This document shows, piece by piece, positions 54,789 to 63,067 of a stretch of 64,000 nucleotides of DNA. The DNA comes from Bog-756 sp963704585 (GTDB lineage: Bacteria; Actinomycetota; Acidimicrobiia; Acidimicrobiales; RAAP-2). The stretch covers positions 1,612,001-1,676,000 of the forward strand of contig OY969919.1 in the NCBI GenBank assembly GCA_963704585.1, written 5' to 3'. A program made the position numbers and the translations under genes. The notes beneath the pieces are model-generated. The model did no database searches, had not been told where the DNA came from, and saw only the letters and a program-made list of their open reading frames with translations. Numbering within the stretch: the first letter of the stretch is position 1; each line of letters starts with the position of its first letter.

Positions 54789-55156
54789 CACAACACCTCC
54801 GGAGCGAGCGAGATGATCCGCATGAAGCGCTTGTCGCGCAGCTCCCGCCCGACGGGGCCGAAGATGCGCGTGCCGCGCGGCTGCTGCTGATCGTTGATGA
54901 GGACGGCCGCGTTCTCGTCGAAGCGGATGTAGCTGCCGTCGGGGCGACGCTTCTCCTTTTTGGTGCGGACGACGACGCACTTGACGACATCGCCCTTCTT
55001 GACCGCGGCCCCGGGGATGGCGTCCTTGACCGTTGCGACGAAGATGTCGCCGATCGACGCGTACCGCCGGCGCGAGCCGCCGAGCACCTTGATGCAGAGG
55101 ACCTCCTTCGCACCCGAGTTGTCGGCCACCTTGAGGCGCGACTCCTGCTGGATCAT
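54788..55156 (-). CDS. rplN: 50S ribosomal protein L14
   Basis: 122 residues: MIQQESRLKVADNSGAKE, CIKVLGGSRRRYASIGD, VVVRTKKEKRRPDGSYI, RIFGPVGRELRDKRFMRI. ATG 55156 is coupled to rpsQ (ATGA). Confidence 0.97.
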   Translation of the reverse strand: MIQQESRLKVADNSGAKEVLCIKVLGGSRRRYASIGDIFVATVKDAIPGAAVKKGDVVKCVVVRTKKEKRRPDGSYIRFDENAAVLINDQQQPRGTRIFGPVGRELRDKRFMRIISLAPEVL

Positions 55157-55443
55157 CGGGCACGCTCCAACACCTCGGCGAGGCGCCACCGCTTGAGCTT
55201 GGAGATCGGCCGAGTCTCGACGACCCGCACCCGGTCGCCGACCTTCGCCGAGTTCTCGCCGTCGTGGACGTAGAGCCGCTTGGTCCGCTGCACGGTCTTG
55301 CCGTAGCGCGAGTGGCGCACCCGCTCGACGACCGCGACCACGACGGTCGAGTCCATGGCGTCCGAGACCACCAGGCCCTCGCGGACCTTGCGGCGGTTGT
55401 CCCGGGGCTCGGTGGCCCCGCTCGTCTGCTCGTCGGCGGCCAT
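55153..55443 (-). CDS. rpsQ: 30S ribosomal protein S17
   Basis: 96 residues: RKVREGLVVSDAMDSTVVVA, VERVRHSRYGKTVQRTKRLY, GDRVRVVETRPISKLKRW. The ATG shares a base with the rpmC stop. Confidence 0.96.
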   Translation of the reverse strand: MAADEQTSGATEPRDNRRKVREGLVVSDAMDSTVVVAVVERVRHSRYGKTVQRTKRLYVHDGENSAKVGDRVRVVETRPISKLKRWRLAEVLERAR

Positions 55444-55901
55444 CAGCTCTTCTCCTCGTCCTCGGCGTCGGCGGCGTCGTCGGCGGCGTCCGTCACATCC
55501 GTGTCGTCCGACGCGGCCGACTCGTCGTCGTCCAGCTCGTCGTCGTCCAGCTCGTCGTCGTCGGGCGCGTCGTCCTGCTCGGCCTCGCGGGCGGCCGCGC
55601 GCCGCTCTGACGCGGTCGACTGGTCGCGGCCCAGGGCCTCGTCCTCGGTGCGACGGCGGACTGCGGCGCGGTGGCTCGGCAGCTCATCCATCGCCAAGCC
55701 CTCCGCCTCGGCGATCTCGCGGATGCGCAGCTCGGTCATCATCCGGGCCACGTCCTTCTTGACCTGTGAGATCCGTGTCACGTTGTCGAGCTGCCCGGTC
55801 GCGAGCTGGAAGCGGAGGTTGAACAGCTCGCGACGCGTCTCGCCGAGCTGGCGCTCGAGCTCCTCGGTGTCGTACTCGGTGATCTCCGACGCGGTGACCA
55901 T
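55443..55901 (-). CDS. rpmC: 50S ribosomal protein L29 with long acidic C-terminal tail
   Basis: 152 residues, twice the usual 60-80. The helical-hairpin L29 core is residues 1 to about 70 (ELERQLGETRRELFNLRFQL, ARMMTELRIREIAEAEG). A charged linker to about 108 is followed by some 43 residues of nearly pure Asp/Glu/Ala, including repeated DDDEL. L29 sits at the peptide exit tunnel, so the tail would lie near emerging chains. The tail is encoded partly by a 15-bp tandem repeat. Confidence 0.95.
   Translation of the reverse strand: MVTASEITEYDTEELERQLGETRRELFNLRFQLATGQLDNVTRISQVKKDVARMMTELRIREIAEAEGLAMDELPSHRAAVRRRTEDEALGRDQSTASERRAAAREAEQDDAPDDDELDDDELDDDESAASDDTDVTDAADDAADAEDEEKS
55521..55565 (-). 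repeat. 15-bp tandem repeat in rpmC
   Basis: Three near-identical 15-base units encode Asp-rich pentapeptides in the L29 tail. Two are identical and the third diverges at its end. In frame, so copy number can change without frameshift. Confidence 0.8.
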
Positions 55902-56338
55902 CAGACCTGCACCTCGGGGGTGCCGTGCGTGCCCGGACGGACCACGAAGCGGGCCTTGAACGGCAGCTTCTGGATCGCCCGGTCCATCGCCTCCTTGGCG
56001 AGCGTGGGCTCGACACCGGCCAGCTCGAAGAGGATGCGTCCCGGCTTCACGACCGCGACCCAGTGCTCGGGATTGCCCTTTCCCGAGCCCATCCGGGTCT
56101 CGGCGGGCTTCTGGGTGACCGGCTTGTCGGGGAAGACCCGGATCCAGACCTTGCCGCCGCGCTTCACGTGACGGGTCATCGCGATACGGGCGGCCTCGAT
56201 CTGCCGGGCGGTGAGCCAGGCCGGCTCCATCGCCTGGATGCCGAAGTCGCCGAAGGTCACGTCGGTCCCGCCCTTCGCGTGGCCTTCGAGGCGTCCGCGC
56301 TGCTGCTTGCGGTGCCGGACCTTGCGTGGCATCAACAC
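55901..56338 (-). CDS. rplP: 50S ribosomal protein L16
   Basis: 145 residues: MLMPRKVRHRKQQRG opening from GTG 56338 (GTG TTG ATG), GFGIQAMEPAWLTARQIEA-like region, KVWIRVFPDKP, ETRMGSGKGNPEHWVAVVK. GGAGGT lies 8 bases before the GTG, and the MLMPR start is the family norm. Confidence 0.96.
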   Translation of the reverse strand: MLMPRKVRHRKQQRGRLEGHAKGGTDVTFGDFGIQAMEPAWLTARQIEAARIAMTRHVKRGGKVWIRVFPDKPVTQKPAETRMGSGKGNPEHWVAVVKPGRILFELAGVEPTLAKEAMDRAIQKLPFKARFVVRPGTHGTPEVQV

Positions 56339-56339
56339 G

Positions 56340-57308
<969 letters not shown>

Positions 57309-57929
57309 CTACTCGCCCTTCTCCTCGTCGGCTCCGCCGTCCGCGTCCTCTTCTCCGCCGGTGGCCTCGTCGCTGACGTCGCCGTCGACGTCGGTGTCGA
57401 CCTCGTCAGCGGTGTCCGCAGCCCCGGACTCGACGTCCTCGACAGCTGTCTCCTCGGTCACGGTCGGCACGGCCTCGGCCTGGCGGCGCCGGCGGGAACC
57501 GGCGACGCGGCGGGAGCGCTGCGTGCGGTTCGCGTTCTGCTGCGCCCGGCGCCGGGCGATGCGCTCGTCGGGCATCCGGCTCACGATGATGGTGATGTGC
57601 GACGTGCGCTTGCGGATGCGGGTCGCGCGGCCACGGGCCCGCGGGCGCCAGCGCTTGAGCGTGCTGCCCTCGTCCGCGTAGCAGGCCGAGACGTACAGGT
57701 CCTCGGCGTCCATGCCGTCGTTGTGGACCGCGTTGGCCACCGCCGAGGCGAGCACCTTGCCGACCGCCACCGCGGCTTCGCGGTCGGTCGACACGAGGAT
57801 CTCGGCCGCTCGGTCGGCATCCTGGCCGCGGATGAGATCGAGCACCTGGCGGACCTTGTAGGCGGACATCCGGCTGTGGCGAAGCACCGCCCGGGTCCCC
57901 TCGCGCTCGTTGGTCTTGAGGCCGGGCAC
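57309..57929 (-). CDS. rplV: 50S ribosomal protein L22 with basic-then-acidic C-terminal extension
   Basis: 206 residues against about 110-130 usually. Core to about 117: RAVLRHSRMSAYKVRQVLDL, AVANAVHNDGMDAEDLYVS, RATRIRKRTSHITIIVS. An Arg-rich segment (about 118-152) and then about 50 residues dominated by Asp/Glu/Gly/Ala follow. L22 lines the exit tunnel and surface. GTG start, one base after rpsS. Confidence 0.95.
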   Translation of the reverse strand: MPGLKTNEREGTRAVLRHSRMSAYKVRQVLDLIRGQDADRAAEILVSTDREAAVAVGKVLASAVANAVHNDGMDAEDLYVSACYADEGSTLKRWRPRARGRATRIRKRTSHITIIVSRMPDERIARRRAQQNANRTQRSRRVAGSRRRRQAEAVPTVTEETAVEDVESGAADTADEVDTDVDGDVSDEATGGEEDADGGADEEKGE

Positions 57930-57930
57930 G

Positions 57931-58209
57931 TCAGCGCCTCCCCGAGCGCTCTTGGCCCGCGTGGAATTTGAAGGTCCGGGTGGGGGCGAACTCGCCGAGC
58001 TTGTGGCCGACCATCGACTCGGTCACGTAGACCGGGATGTGCTTCCGGCCGTCGTGCACCGCGATGGTGTGACCGACCATGTCCGGGATGATCGTCGAGC
58101 GCCGCGACCAGGTCTTGATGACACGCTTGTCGCCCGCAGCGTTGAGCGCGTCCACCTTCTTGAGCAGGTGGTCGTCGACGAACGGACCCTTCTTGAGGCT
58201 GCGGGGCAT
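57931..58209 (-). CDS. rpsS: 30S ribosomal protein S19
   Basis: 92 residues: MPRSLKKGPFVDDHLLKKV, IKTWSRRSTIIPDMVGHTIA, VHDGRKHIPVYVTESMVGHK, LGEFAPTRTFKFHAG. ATG 58209. Confidence 0.97.
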   Translation of the reverse strand: MPRSLKKGPFVDDHLLKKVDALNAAGDKRVIKTWSRRSTIIPDMVGHTIAVHDGRKHIPVYVTESMVGHKLGEFAPTRTFKFHAGQERSGRR

Positions 58210-58229
58210 GCGGCTTCCCTCTGTCTTCC

Positions 58230-59066
58230 CTATCGCCGCGCACCGCGCGTGCGGCGCCGGCGGACGATCATCGCGTTGGACTTCTTGTTGCGGGCACGGG
58301 TGCGGCCTTCCGGCTTGCCCCACGGCGAGACCGGGTGTCGGCCACCGGACGACTTGCCCTCGCCGCCACCGAGCGGGTGGTCGACCGGGTTCATCGCGAC
58401 GCCACGGGTCTGGGGCCGAACGCCCTTCCACCGGTTGCGGCCGGCCTTGCCGATCTTCACGAGCTCGGCCTCCGGATTGCCGACCGTGCCGAGGGTCGCG
58501 CGGCAGTCGATCGGGACCCGGCGCATCTCGGTCGAGGGCAGCCGCAGGGTCGCGAAGACACCCTCCTTCGCCACCAGCTGGATGCTCATGCCCGCCCCGC
58601 GTGCGAGCTTGCCGCCCCCGCCCGGACGCAGCTCGACATTGTGGACGGTCGAGCCCACCGGGATGAACCGGAGCGGCAGGGCGTTGCCGGGACGGATCTC
58701 CGCGCCGTGGCCGGACTGGAGCAGATCGCCGACCTGCACCTGCGAGGGGGCGAGGATGTAGCGCTTCTCGCCGTCGAGGTAGTGGAGCAGGGCGATCCGC
58801 GCGTTGCGGTTGGGGTCGTACTCGATCGCGGCCACCTTGGCGGGAACCCCGTCCTTGTCCCGCTTGAAGTCGATGATCCGGTACTGTTGCTTGTGACCGC
58901 CGCCGCGGTGCCGCGACGTCTTGCGGCCGTGGTTGTTGCGGCCGCCGCTCTGCGGCTTGGGTGCGAGGAGCGACCGCTCGGGGCGGTCGCGGGTGATCTC
59001 GGCGAAGTCCGAGACGGTCTGGAACCGCCGGCCGGCGCTGGTGGGCTTGCGTGAACGCAGTGGCAT
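58230..59066 (-). CDS. rplB: 50S ribosomal protein L2
   Basis: 278 residues: MPLRSRKPTSAGRRFQTVSD, GRNNHGRKTSRHRGGGHKQQ, YRIIDFKRDKDGVPAKVA, GGGEGKSSGGRHPVSPWGKP with the conserved peptidyl-transferase His. ATG start. Confidence 0.98.
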   Translation of the reverse strand: MPLRSRKPTSAGRRFQTVSDFAEITRDRPERSLLAPKPQSGGRNNHGRKTSRHRGGGHKQQYRIIDFKRDKDGVPAKVAAIEYDPNRNARIALLHYLDGEKRYILAPSQVQVGDLLQSGHGAEIRPGNALPLRFIPVGSTVHNVELRPGGGGKLARGAGMSIQLVAKEGVFATLRLPSTEMRRVPIDCRATLGTVGNPEAELVKIGKAGRNRWKGVRPQTRGVAMNPVDHPLGGGEGKSSGGRHPVSPWGKPEGRTRARNKKSNAMIVRRRRTRGARR

Positions 59067-59082
59067 GGTCCGTCCCGCTCTC

Positions 59083-59373
59083 TCAGCTCTCGAAGAGGTC
59101 GATCGAGTCGCCCTCGGCGAGGGTGACGATGGCCCGCTTGGTGTCGGGGCGGTGGCCGATCGTGTTGTTCTTGCGGTTGCGCTTGGCCTTGCCCTTGCGG
59201 TTGAGCGTGTTCACGTTGGCCACGCGCACCCCGAAGGCGTCCTCGACCGCCTTGCGCACGTCGACCTTGGTCGCGCCCGGGTCGACCACGAAGACGTAGA
59301 CGTTGCGGTCCATCAGGGAGTACGACTTCTCCGAGACGACCGGCCGGATGAGGACGTTGTGCGGATCCCTCAT
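59083..59373 (-). CDS. rplW: 50S ribosomal protein L23
   Basis: 96 residues: NVLIRPVVSEKSYSLMD, YVFVVDPGATKVDVRKAVED, FGVRVANVNTLNRKGKAKR. ATG 59373 overlaps the rplD stop (ATGA). Confidence 0.97.
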   Translation of the reverse strand: MRDPHNVLIRPVVSEKSYSLMDRNVYVFVVDPGATKVDVRKAVEDAFGVRVANVNTLNRKGKAKRNRKNNTIGHRPDTKRAIVTLAEGDSIDLFES

Positions 59374-60155
59374 GACTCGCTCCCCTCGTCGCCGGCGTCC
59401 TCGTCGGGCGCCGCCGGGGCCGTCGCCGATCGGTCGGAGTCCGCCTCGGCCACCTCGGCCGCGCCACCCGCCTCGCGGCCTGCGCCGGGCAGGGTCTCGT
59501 CGGTGAAGACGATCCAGTCGTTGACCAGGATGTCGTATGCGTTGAGCTCCCCGACCTCGATGGTCTGCACGGCCGGGAGATTGCGGAACGAGAGGATGGC
59601 ATCGCCGTCCTCGTCCGCGAGCACGACGAGGACCCGACCGCTGAGCCCGAGGGCGTCGAGTGCGGCGATCGCCCGCTTGGTGCTCGGGACGTCGAAGTCC
59701 CAGCGGTCGAGGACGGCCACCCGGCGCTGCGCTGCCCGGTCGGAGAGCGCCGAGCGGAGCGCGAGCTGGACCATCTTCTTCGGGGTCTTCTGCGCGTACG
59801 AACGCGGCTTCGGGCCGAGGGCGACGCCACCCCCGATCCACTGGGGTGCACGGGTCGAACCCTGCCGGCCACGACCGGTCCCCTTCTGGCGGAACGGCTT
59901 CGCGCCGCCGCCGCGGGTCTCGGCCCTGGTCTTCGTCGACTGCGTCCCCGAGCGGGCGGCCGCCAGCTGGGCCGTCACCACCTGGTGGAGGACCGCCTGG
60001 TGGGGCTCGATGCCGAACATGTCCGGATCGAGCGCGATCTCGCCGAGCTCGGAGCCGTCGGCGCTGCGCCGGGTGACCGAGCGTTCCGCCGGTGCGGGGC
60101 GCACCACCGCCCGACGGGTCCGTCCGGTCGCCTGGTCGGCCGTCACCGTGCTCAT
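59370..60155 (-). CDS. rplD: 50S ribosomal protein L4 with acidic C-terminal tail
   Basis: 261 residues. The tunnel loop is KTRAETRGGGAKPFRQKGTG, followed by GRQGSTRAPQWIGGG and PKPRSYAQKTPKKMVQLALR. About 35 extra residues at the end are Ala/Glu/Asp-rich (DEDAGDEGSES). The ATG overlaps the rplC stop (ATGA). Confidence 0.96.
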   Translation of the reverse strand: MSTVTADQATGRTRRAVVRPAPAERSVTRRSADGSELGEIALDPDMFGIEPHQAVLHQVVTAQLAAARSGTQSTKTRAETRGGGAKPFRQKGTGRGRQGSTRAPQWIGGGVALGPKPRSYAQKTPKKMVQLALRSALSDRAAQRRVAVLDRWDFDVPSTKRAIAALDALGLSGRVLVVLADEDGDAILSFRNLPAVQTIEVGELNAYDILVNDWIVFTDETLPGAGREAGGAAEVAEADSDRSATAPAAPDEDAGDEGSES

Positions 60156-60814
60156 GACGCCTTCCCGCCCTTTACGAGCGGCGCCTTCACCGCGTCGCGC
60201 AGCAGCACCATCCCGCCACGAGGCCCGGGGACCGCACCCTTCACCAGCACGAGCTCTCGCTCCGAGTCGGACTGGACGATCTCGAGGTTGAGGGTCGTGA
60301 CCTGCTGGCCGCCGAGACGACCTGCCATCCGGGTCCCCTTGAACACCCGGGACGGCGTGGCGCAGGCTCCGATCGAGCCGGGAGCCCGGTGCTTCTTGTG
60401 GTTGCCGTGCGATGCGCCCTGGCCCTTGAAGTTGTGGCGCTTCATGCCGCCGGCGAACCCCTTGCCCTTGGAGACGCCGACCGCGTCCACCCGCTCGCCG
60501 GGCTGGAGGAGGTCGGCGGTGAGCTCCTGGCCGACCTCGAAGTCGGCGATGTCGTCGATCCGCAGTTCGACGAGCCGGCGGCCGGGGTTGACCCCCGCCT
60601 TCGCGTAGTGGCCCTGCTCGGCCTTGGTCAGCGTCGTGGGCCGACGGTGGCCCCAGGTGACCTGCAGCGCGGAGTACCCCTCGTGCTCGGGTGTCTTGAC
60701 CTGCACGATCCGGGCCGGCGAGACGCGCAGCACCGTCACCGGGATCGCCCGGTGGTCTTCGTCCCAGATCTGGGTCATCCCGACCTTCTCGCCCACGATC
60801 GCCTTGGTGGCCAC
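60152..60814 (-). CDS. rplC: 50S ribosomal protein L3
   Basis: 220 residues: KAIVGEKVGMTQIWDEDHRA, IPVTVLRVSPARIVQVKT, GVSKGKGFAGGMKRHNFKGQ, HKKHRAPGSIGACATPSRVF. GTG 60814 with GGAGAG upstream. It is the first gene of the ribosomal run here; rpsJ, which normally precedes it, is absent from the following bases. Confidence 0.97.
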   Translation of the reverse strand: MATKAIVGEKVGMTQIWDEDHRAIPVTVLRVSPARIVQVKTPEHEGYSALQVTWGHRRPTTLTKAEQGHYAKAGVNPGRRLVELRIDDIADFEVGQELTADLLQPGERVDAVGVSKGKGFAGGMKRHNFKGQGASHGNHKKHRAPGSIGACATPSRVFKGTRMAGRLGGQQVTTLNLEIVQSDSERELVLVKGAVPGPRGGMVLLRDAVKAPLVKGGKAS

Positions 60815-61070
60815 TGGAGCTCTCCGTCTCGACTCTTCCGCTTCGACCGGCGCCGATGGGCGCCGTCTGTCTCTTTCCCGTGTGCGCTGTTCGTCCCTGC
60901 CCGATGGGCAGGTTCCGCCCGGCACGGCTGTGACCTGCACGCAGACGCTCCGCTCGGATCGTTCCGAGCGGAGCGCTCGCCTGGTCTGGTCCGAGGTCCC
61001 CGTCGGCAGGCCGGCAGGCGCTCGGACACGTCGCTTTCCACGTTTGCGGCCGGCAGCAGGCCGACCGAAG
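60815..61070 (-). promoter_or_regulatory. structured 5' leader of the rplC operon
   Basis: About 250 bases between the putative promoter and rplC. It holds three perfect hairpins: 13-bp stem with TCGT-type loop at 60946-60975, 7-bp stem at 60896-60912 (CCTGCCC, GAT loop) and 6-bp stem at 60849-60864 (GGCGCC). This fits an attenuator or a ribosomal-protein autoregulation site (L4 or L3 are candidates by analogy with other S10-type operons). No ORF is credible in it. Confidence 0.5.
60946..60975 (-). promoter_or_regulatory. 13-bp perfect hairpin in the rplC leader
   Basis: CGCTCCGCTCGGA pairs perfectly with its complement around a 4-base loop. There is no U-run, so it is a regulatory structure or rho-type pause rather than an obvious terminator. 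Confidence 0.65.
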
Positions 61071-61080
61071 ACTATATACC
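61071..61080 (-). promoter_or_regulatory. putative promoter -10 of the ribosomal operon (TATATAGT)
   Basis: GGTATATAGT on the minus strand is the most AT-rich promoter-like motif in the region. No good -35 is 16-19 bases upstream. The nearest TTGACG (61113-61118) is about 36 bases away and belongs to the IS21 end. Confidence 0.55.
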
Positions 61081-61112
61081 AGTGCGCCGGGACGTGCCCC
61101 GCCGGGTGGAGC

Positions 61113-61151
61113 CGTCAACACCGGCCGAAAATTGACCCCCCGTGTCACCGG
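61113..61151 (-). mobile_element. IS21-family element terminus (right-end remnant)
   Basis: The 39 bases after the istB fragment read, on the minus strand, as a GGGGGTCAATTTTCGGCCGG run followed by TGTTGAC, resembling IS21-family ends. The terminal dinucleotide is degraded (GACGG instead of the expected GACA). The end lies about 33 bases upstream of the ribosomal -10 box. Confidence 0.5.
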
Positions 61152-61334
61152 TCAAGCAGCGTCGTCGATAGACACCCTCCCGAAGTCTCGGTCCTTCATG
61201 GAGACGACCTCGGCGTGGTGGACGAGTCGGTCGATCATCGCCGCGGCGACCACGTCGTAGCCGAACACCTCGCCCCAGCGCCCGAAGGGCTTGTCCGAGG
61301 TCACGATGACTCTGGCCCGCTCGTAGCGAGCGAC
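61152..61334 (-). pseudogene. istB fragment (IS21-family helper ATPase, C-terminal 58-60 codons)
   Basis: The minus strand encodes RYERARVIVTSDKPFGRWGE and then VFGYDVVAAAMIDRLVHHAE, the C-terminal end of IstB-type ATP-binding proteins, down to a stop at 61152. Homology stops abruptly at about 61334. The ATPase core (Walker A/B) is missing and no continuation was found on the far side of the IS110 element. Confidence 0.8.
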
Positions 61335-61360
61335 GCCGGGCCGTGGGATTGGTGGGCTAG

Positions 61361-61398
61361 GCGGCCCTTCGGAAATGAGGCGGCCCTTCGGAAATGAG
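61361..61398. repeat. 19-bp tandem duplication
   Basis: Two perfect adjacent copies of GCGGCCCTTCGGAAATGAG between the istB fragment and the transposase. A shorter AAATGAGTC echo occurs at about 61498. Possibly part of an insertion-sequence end. Confidence 0.85.
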
Positions 61399-61614
61399 TC
61401 CCCATGGCCGAGTGACGGCCACCCGCGAGGAATGAAATGCTGGTGATCGGCCACCGGTAGCGGTCGCCGAACCCCGATTGCAGCCTTGAGCGCGGCAAAT
61501 GAGTCTGGCGTGGGGACCCTGGGGGACCATCGATTGTCGCCACGAGCACGAACCCCAGCATCCGCTTCACCCGGTCCCTCATCCGGTGGCCTCCGAACTA
61601 CCAGGAGGTGAGCG
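61399..61614 (+). ncRNA. candidate bridge RNA region of the IS110 element
   Basis: 216 bases of non-coding DNA immediately upstream of the IS110 transposase. IS110-group elements such as IS621 express a roughly 180-base bridge RNA from this position, whose two loops pair with target and donor DNA. Short foldable segments are visible (GGCC-gagtgac-GGCC; GGTG-atcggc-CACC). Boundaries and loops were not resolved. Confidence 0.4.
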
Positions 61615-62853
61615 ATGAAGCAGATCAGGGAGCGAGTGGCAGGACTCGACGTCCACCGAGACACCGTCGTGGCCTGTTGTCGGGTGCCAGGTGTCCGGCG
61701 GGACTTCAAGACCATCAAGCGGTCATTCCGCACCACATCGAACGAACTCGCTGAGCTCGCGCAGTGGCTGCTCGAGGCCGGGGTGACCACCGTGGCCATG
61801 GAGGCGACCGGCGTGTACTGGAAGCCGGTGTACTACTCCCTCGAAGGTCTTTTCGAGGAACTGTGGCTATGCAACGCCCAGCACGTGAAGAACGTCCCCG
61901 GCCGAAAGACCGATCTCACCGATGCCGAGTGGCTGGCCGACGTGGCGGCCCACGGCATGGTGCGACCAAGCTTCATCCCACCGGCCGAGATCAGAGCCAT
62001 CCGCGAGATGACCCGCTATCGGAAGACCCAGGTCGACGCCCGCACCCAGGAGATCCAGCGTCTGGAGAAGGTCCTTCAGGATGCGGGGATCAAGCTGTCC
62101 TCGGTGGCGTCGGGCGTGTGGAGCAAGTCGTCGAAGGAGATCATCGAGGCGATGATTGCTGGGGAGCGTGACCCCAAGGTGCTGGCCCAGATGGCCAAGA
62201 GCCGCATGCGGGCCAAGATCCCACAGCTCGAAGAGGCGCTCTCGGGACATTTCGGCCCCCATCACGCGGTGGTCTGTCGGCAAGTGCTCGAGCACATCGA
62301 CTTTCTCGACCAGTCCATCGCGGCCCTGACCGCCGAAATCGCCACGCTGCTCGTCCCTTTTGATGCCCCAATCACCATCATCTGCTCGATCACCGGCGTG
62401 TCGAGAACCACCGCCGAGATCATGGTGGCCGAGATGGGGGTCGACATGAGCCGCTTTCCAACCGCCGCGCATCTCTGCGCCTGGGCTGGTGTCGCTCCGG
62501 CCAGCCACGAGTCCGCCGGCAAGCGCCGACCATACGGCACGCGGCACGGTTCCACCTGGCTCCAGCGGGCCCTGATCGAGGCGGCCAGGGCGGCGGCACG
62601 AACCAAGGGGACCTACTTTTCGGCGCAGTACTCACGCATCGCTCGCCGACGTGGGCCCAACAGAGCGGCCGTTGCAGTTGCCCACTCCATCCTCAACGTC
62701 ACCTGGCATCTCTTGACGACCGGCGCGTTCTACGAGGACCCTGGCGCCGACTACTTCCTCTTGCGGCACGACCCTGCGGTGGAGGCGAAGCGGCTACAGA
62801 AGCGCATCGAGGCCCTCGGCTTCGAAGTCACCATCGGCACCGCGGCCGCATAG
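61615..62853 (+). CDS. IS110-family transposase (DEDD recombinase)
   Basis: A 412-residue intact transposase. The N-terminal RuvC-like DEDD domain has D12 (GLDVHRD), E63 (AMEATGVYWKPV), D100 and D103 (RKTDLTDAEWLA). A coiled-coil middle region follows. The C-terminal Transposase_20-type domain has ITGVSRTTAEIMVAEMG and AWAGVAPASHESAGKRR, with S300 as candidate catalytic serine. AGGAGG lies 6 bases before the ATG. No frameshift or stop is seen, so the element may be active. Confidence 0.95.
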   Translation: MKQIRERVAGLDVHRDTVVACCRVPGVRRDFKTIKRSFRTTSNELAELAQWLLEAGVTTVAMEATGVYWKPVYYSLEGLFEELWLCNAQHVKNVPGRKTDLTDAEWLADVAAHGMVRPSFIPPAEIRAIREMTRYRKTQVDARTQEIQRLEKVLQDAGIKLSSVASGVWSKSSKEIIEAMIAGERDPKVLAQMAKSRMRAKIPQLEEALSGHFGPHHAVVCRQVLEHIDFLDQSIAALTAEIATLLVPFDAPITIICSITGVSRTTAEIMVAEMGVDMSRFPTAAHLCAWAGVAPASHESAGKRRPYGTRHGSTWLQRALIEAARAAARTKGTYFSAQYSRIARRRGPNRAAVAVAHSILNVTWHLLTTGAFYEDPGADYFLLRHDPAVEAKRLQKRIEALGFEVTIGTAAA

Positions 62854-63067
62854 TTCCGACACACCTCCAGCCGTCTTCATCTTTGGCGGGCGCCGTGAAC
62901 AAGCGCGCTCCTCGACTTGCCTCAGGAAGGGGCATTTCACCCCGGCGGCGTCCAGCGCTCGCGAGAGAAGGCATCAAGCGCCCGTACGGACTACCAGGTG
63001 GCCGCCGAACCGGCGGCGTTATTGGGGCAGGCAGAACGACAATGGCGCAGCCTTTCCGGTCAGGGGT
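62854..63067. other. 214 bases without a recognised gene
   Basis: Lies between the IS110 transposase and the next ORF and must include the IS right end. Open frames here show no recognisable protein. No tRNA or inverted repeat was noticed. Confidence 0.4.

Larger units (their letters stand above)
61335..62880 (+). mobile_element. IS110-family insertion sequence (ends approximate)
   Basis: Contains one DEDD transposase gene and a long upstream non-coding region. IS110 elements lack terminal inverted repeats, so the ends cannot be fixed by eye. The left edge is placed where istB homology stops; the right edge lies somewhere after 62853. Confidence 0.65.

Noticed and set aside
61152..61799. 215-codon minus-strand ORF across the istB fragment and IS110 5' region
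   Set aside because: Only the last 60 codons match IstB; the upstream part is antisense to the IS110 leader and transposase.
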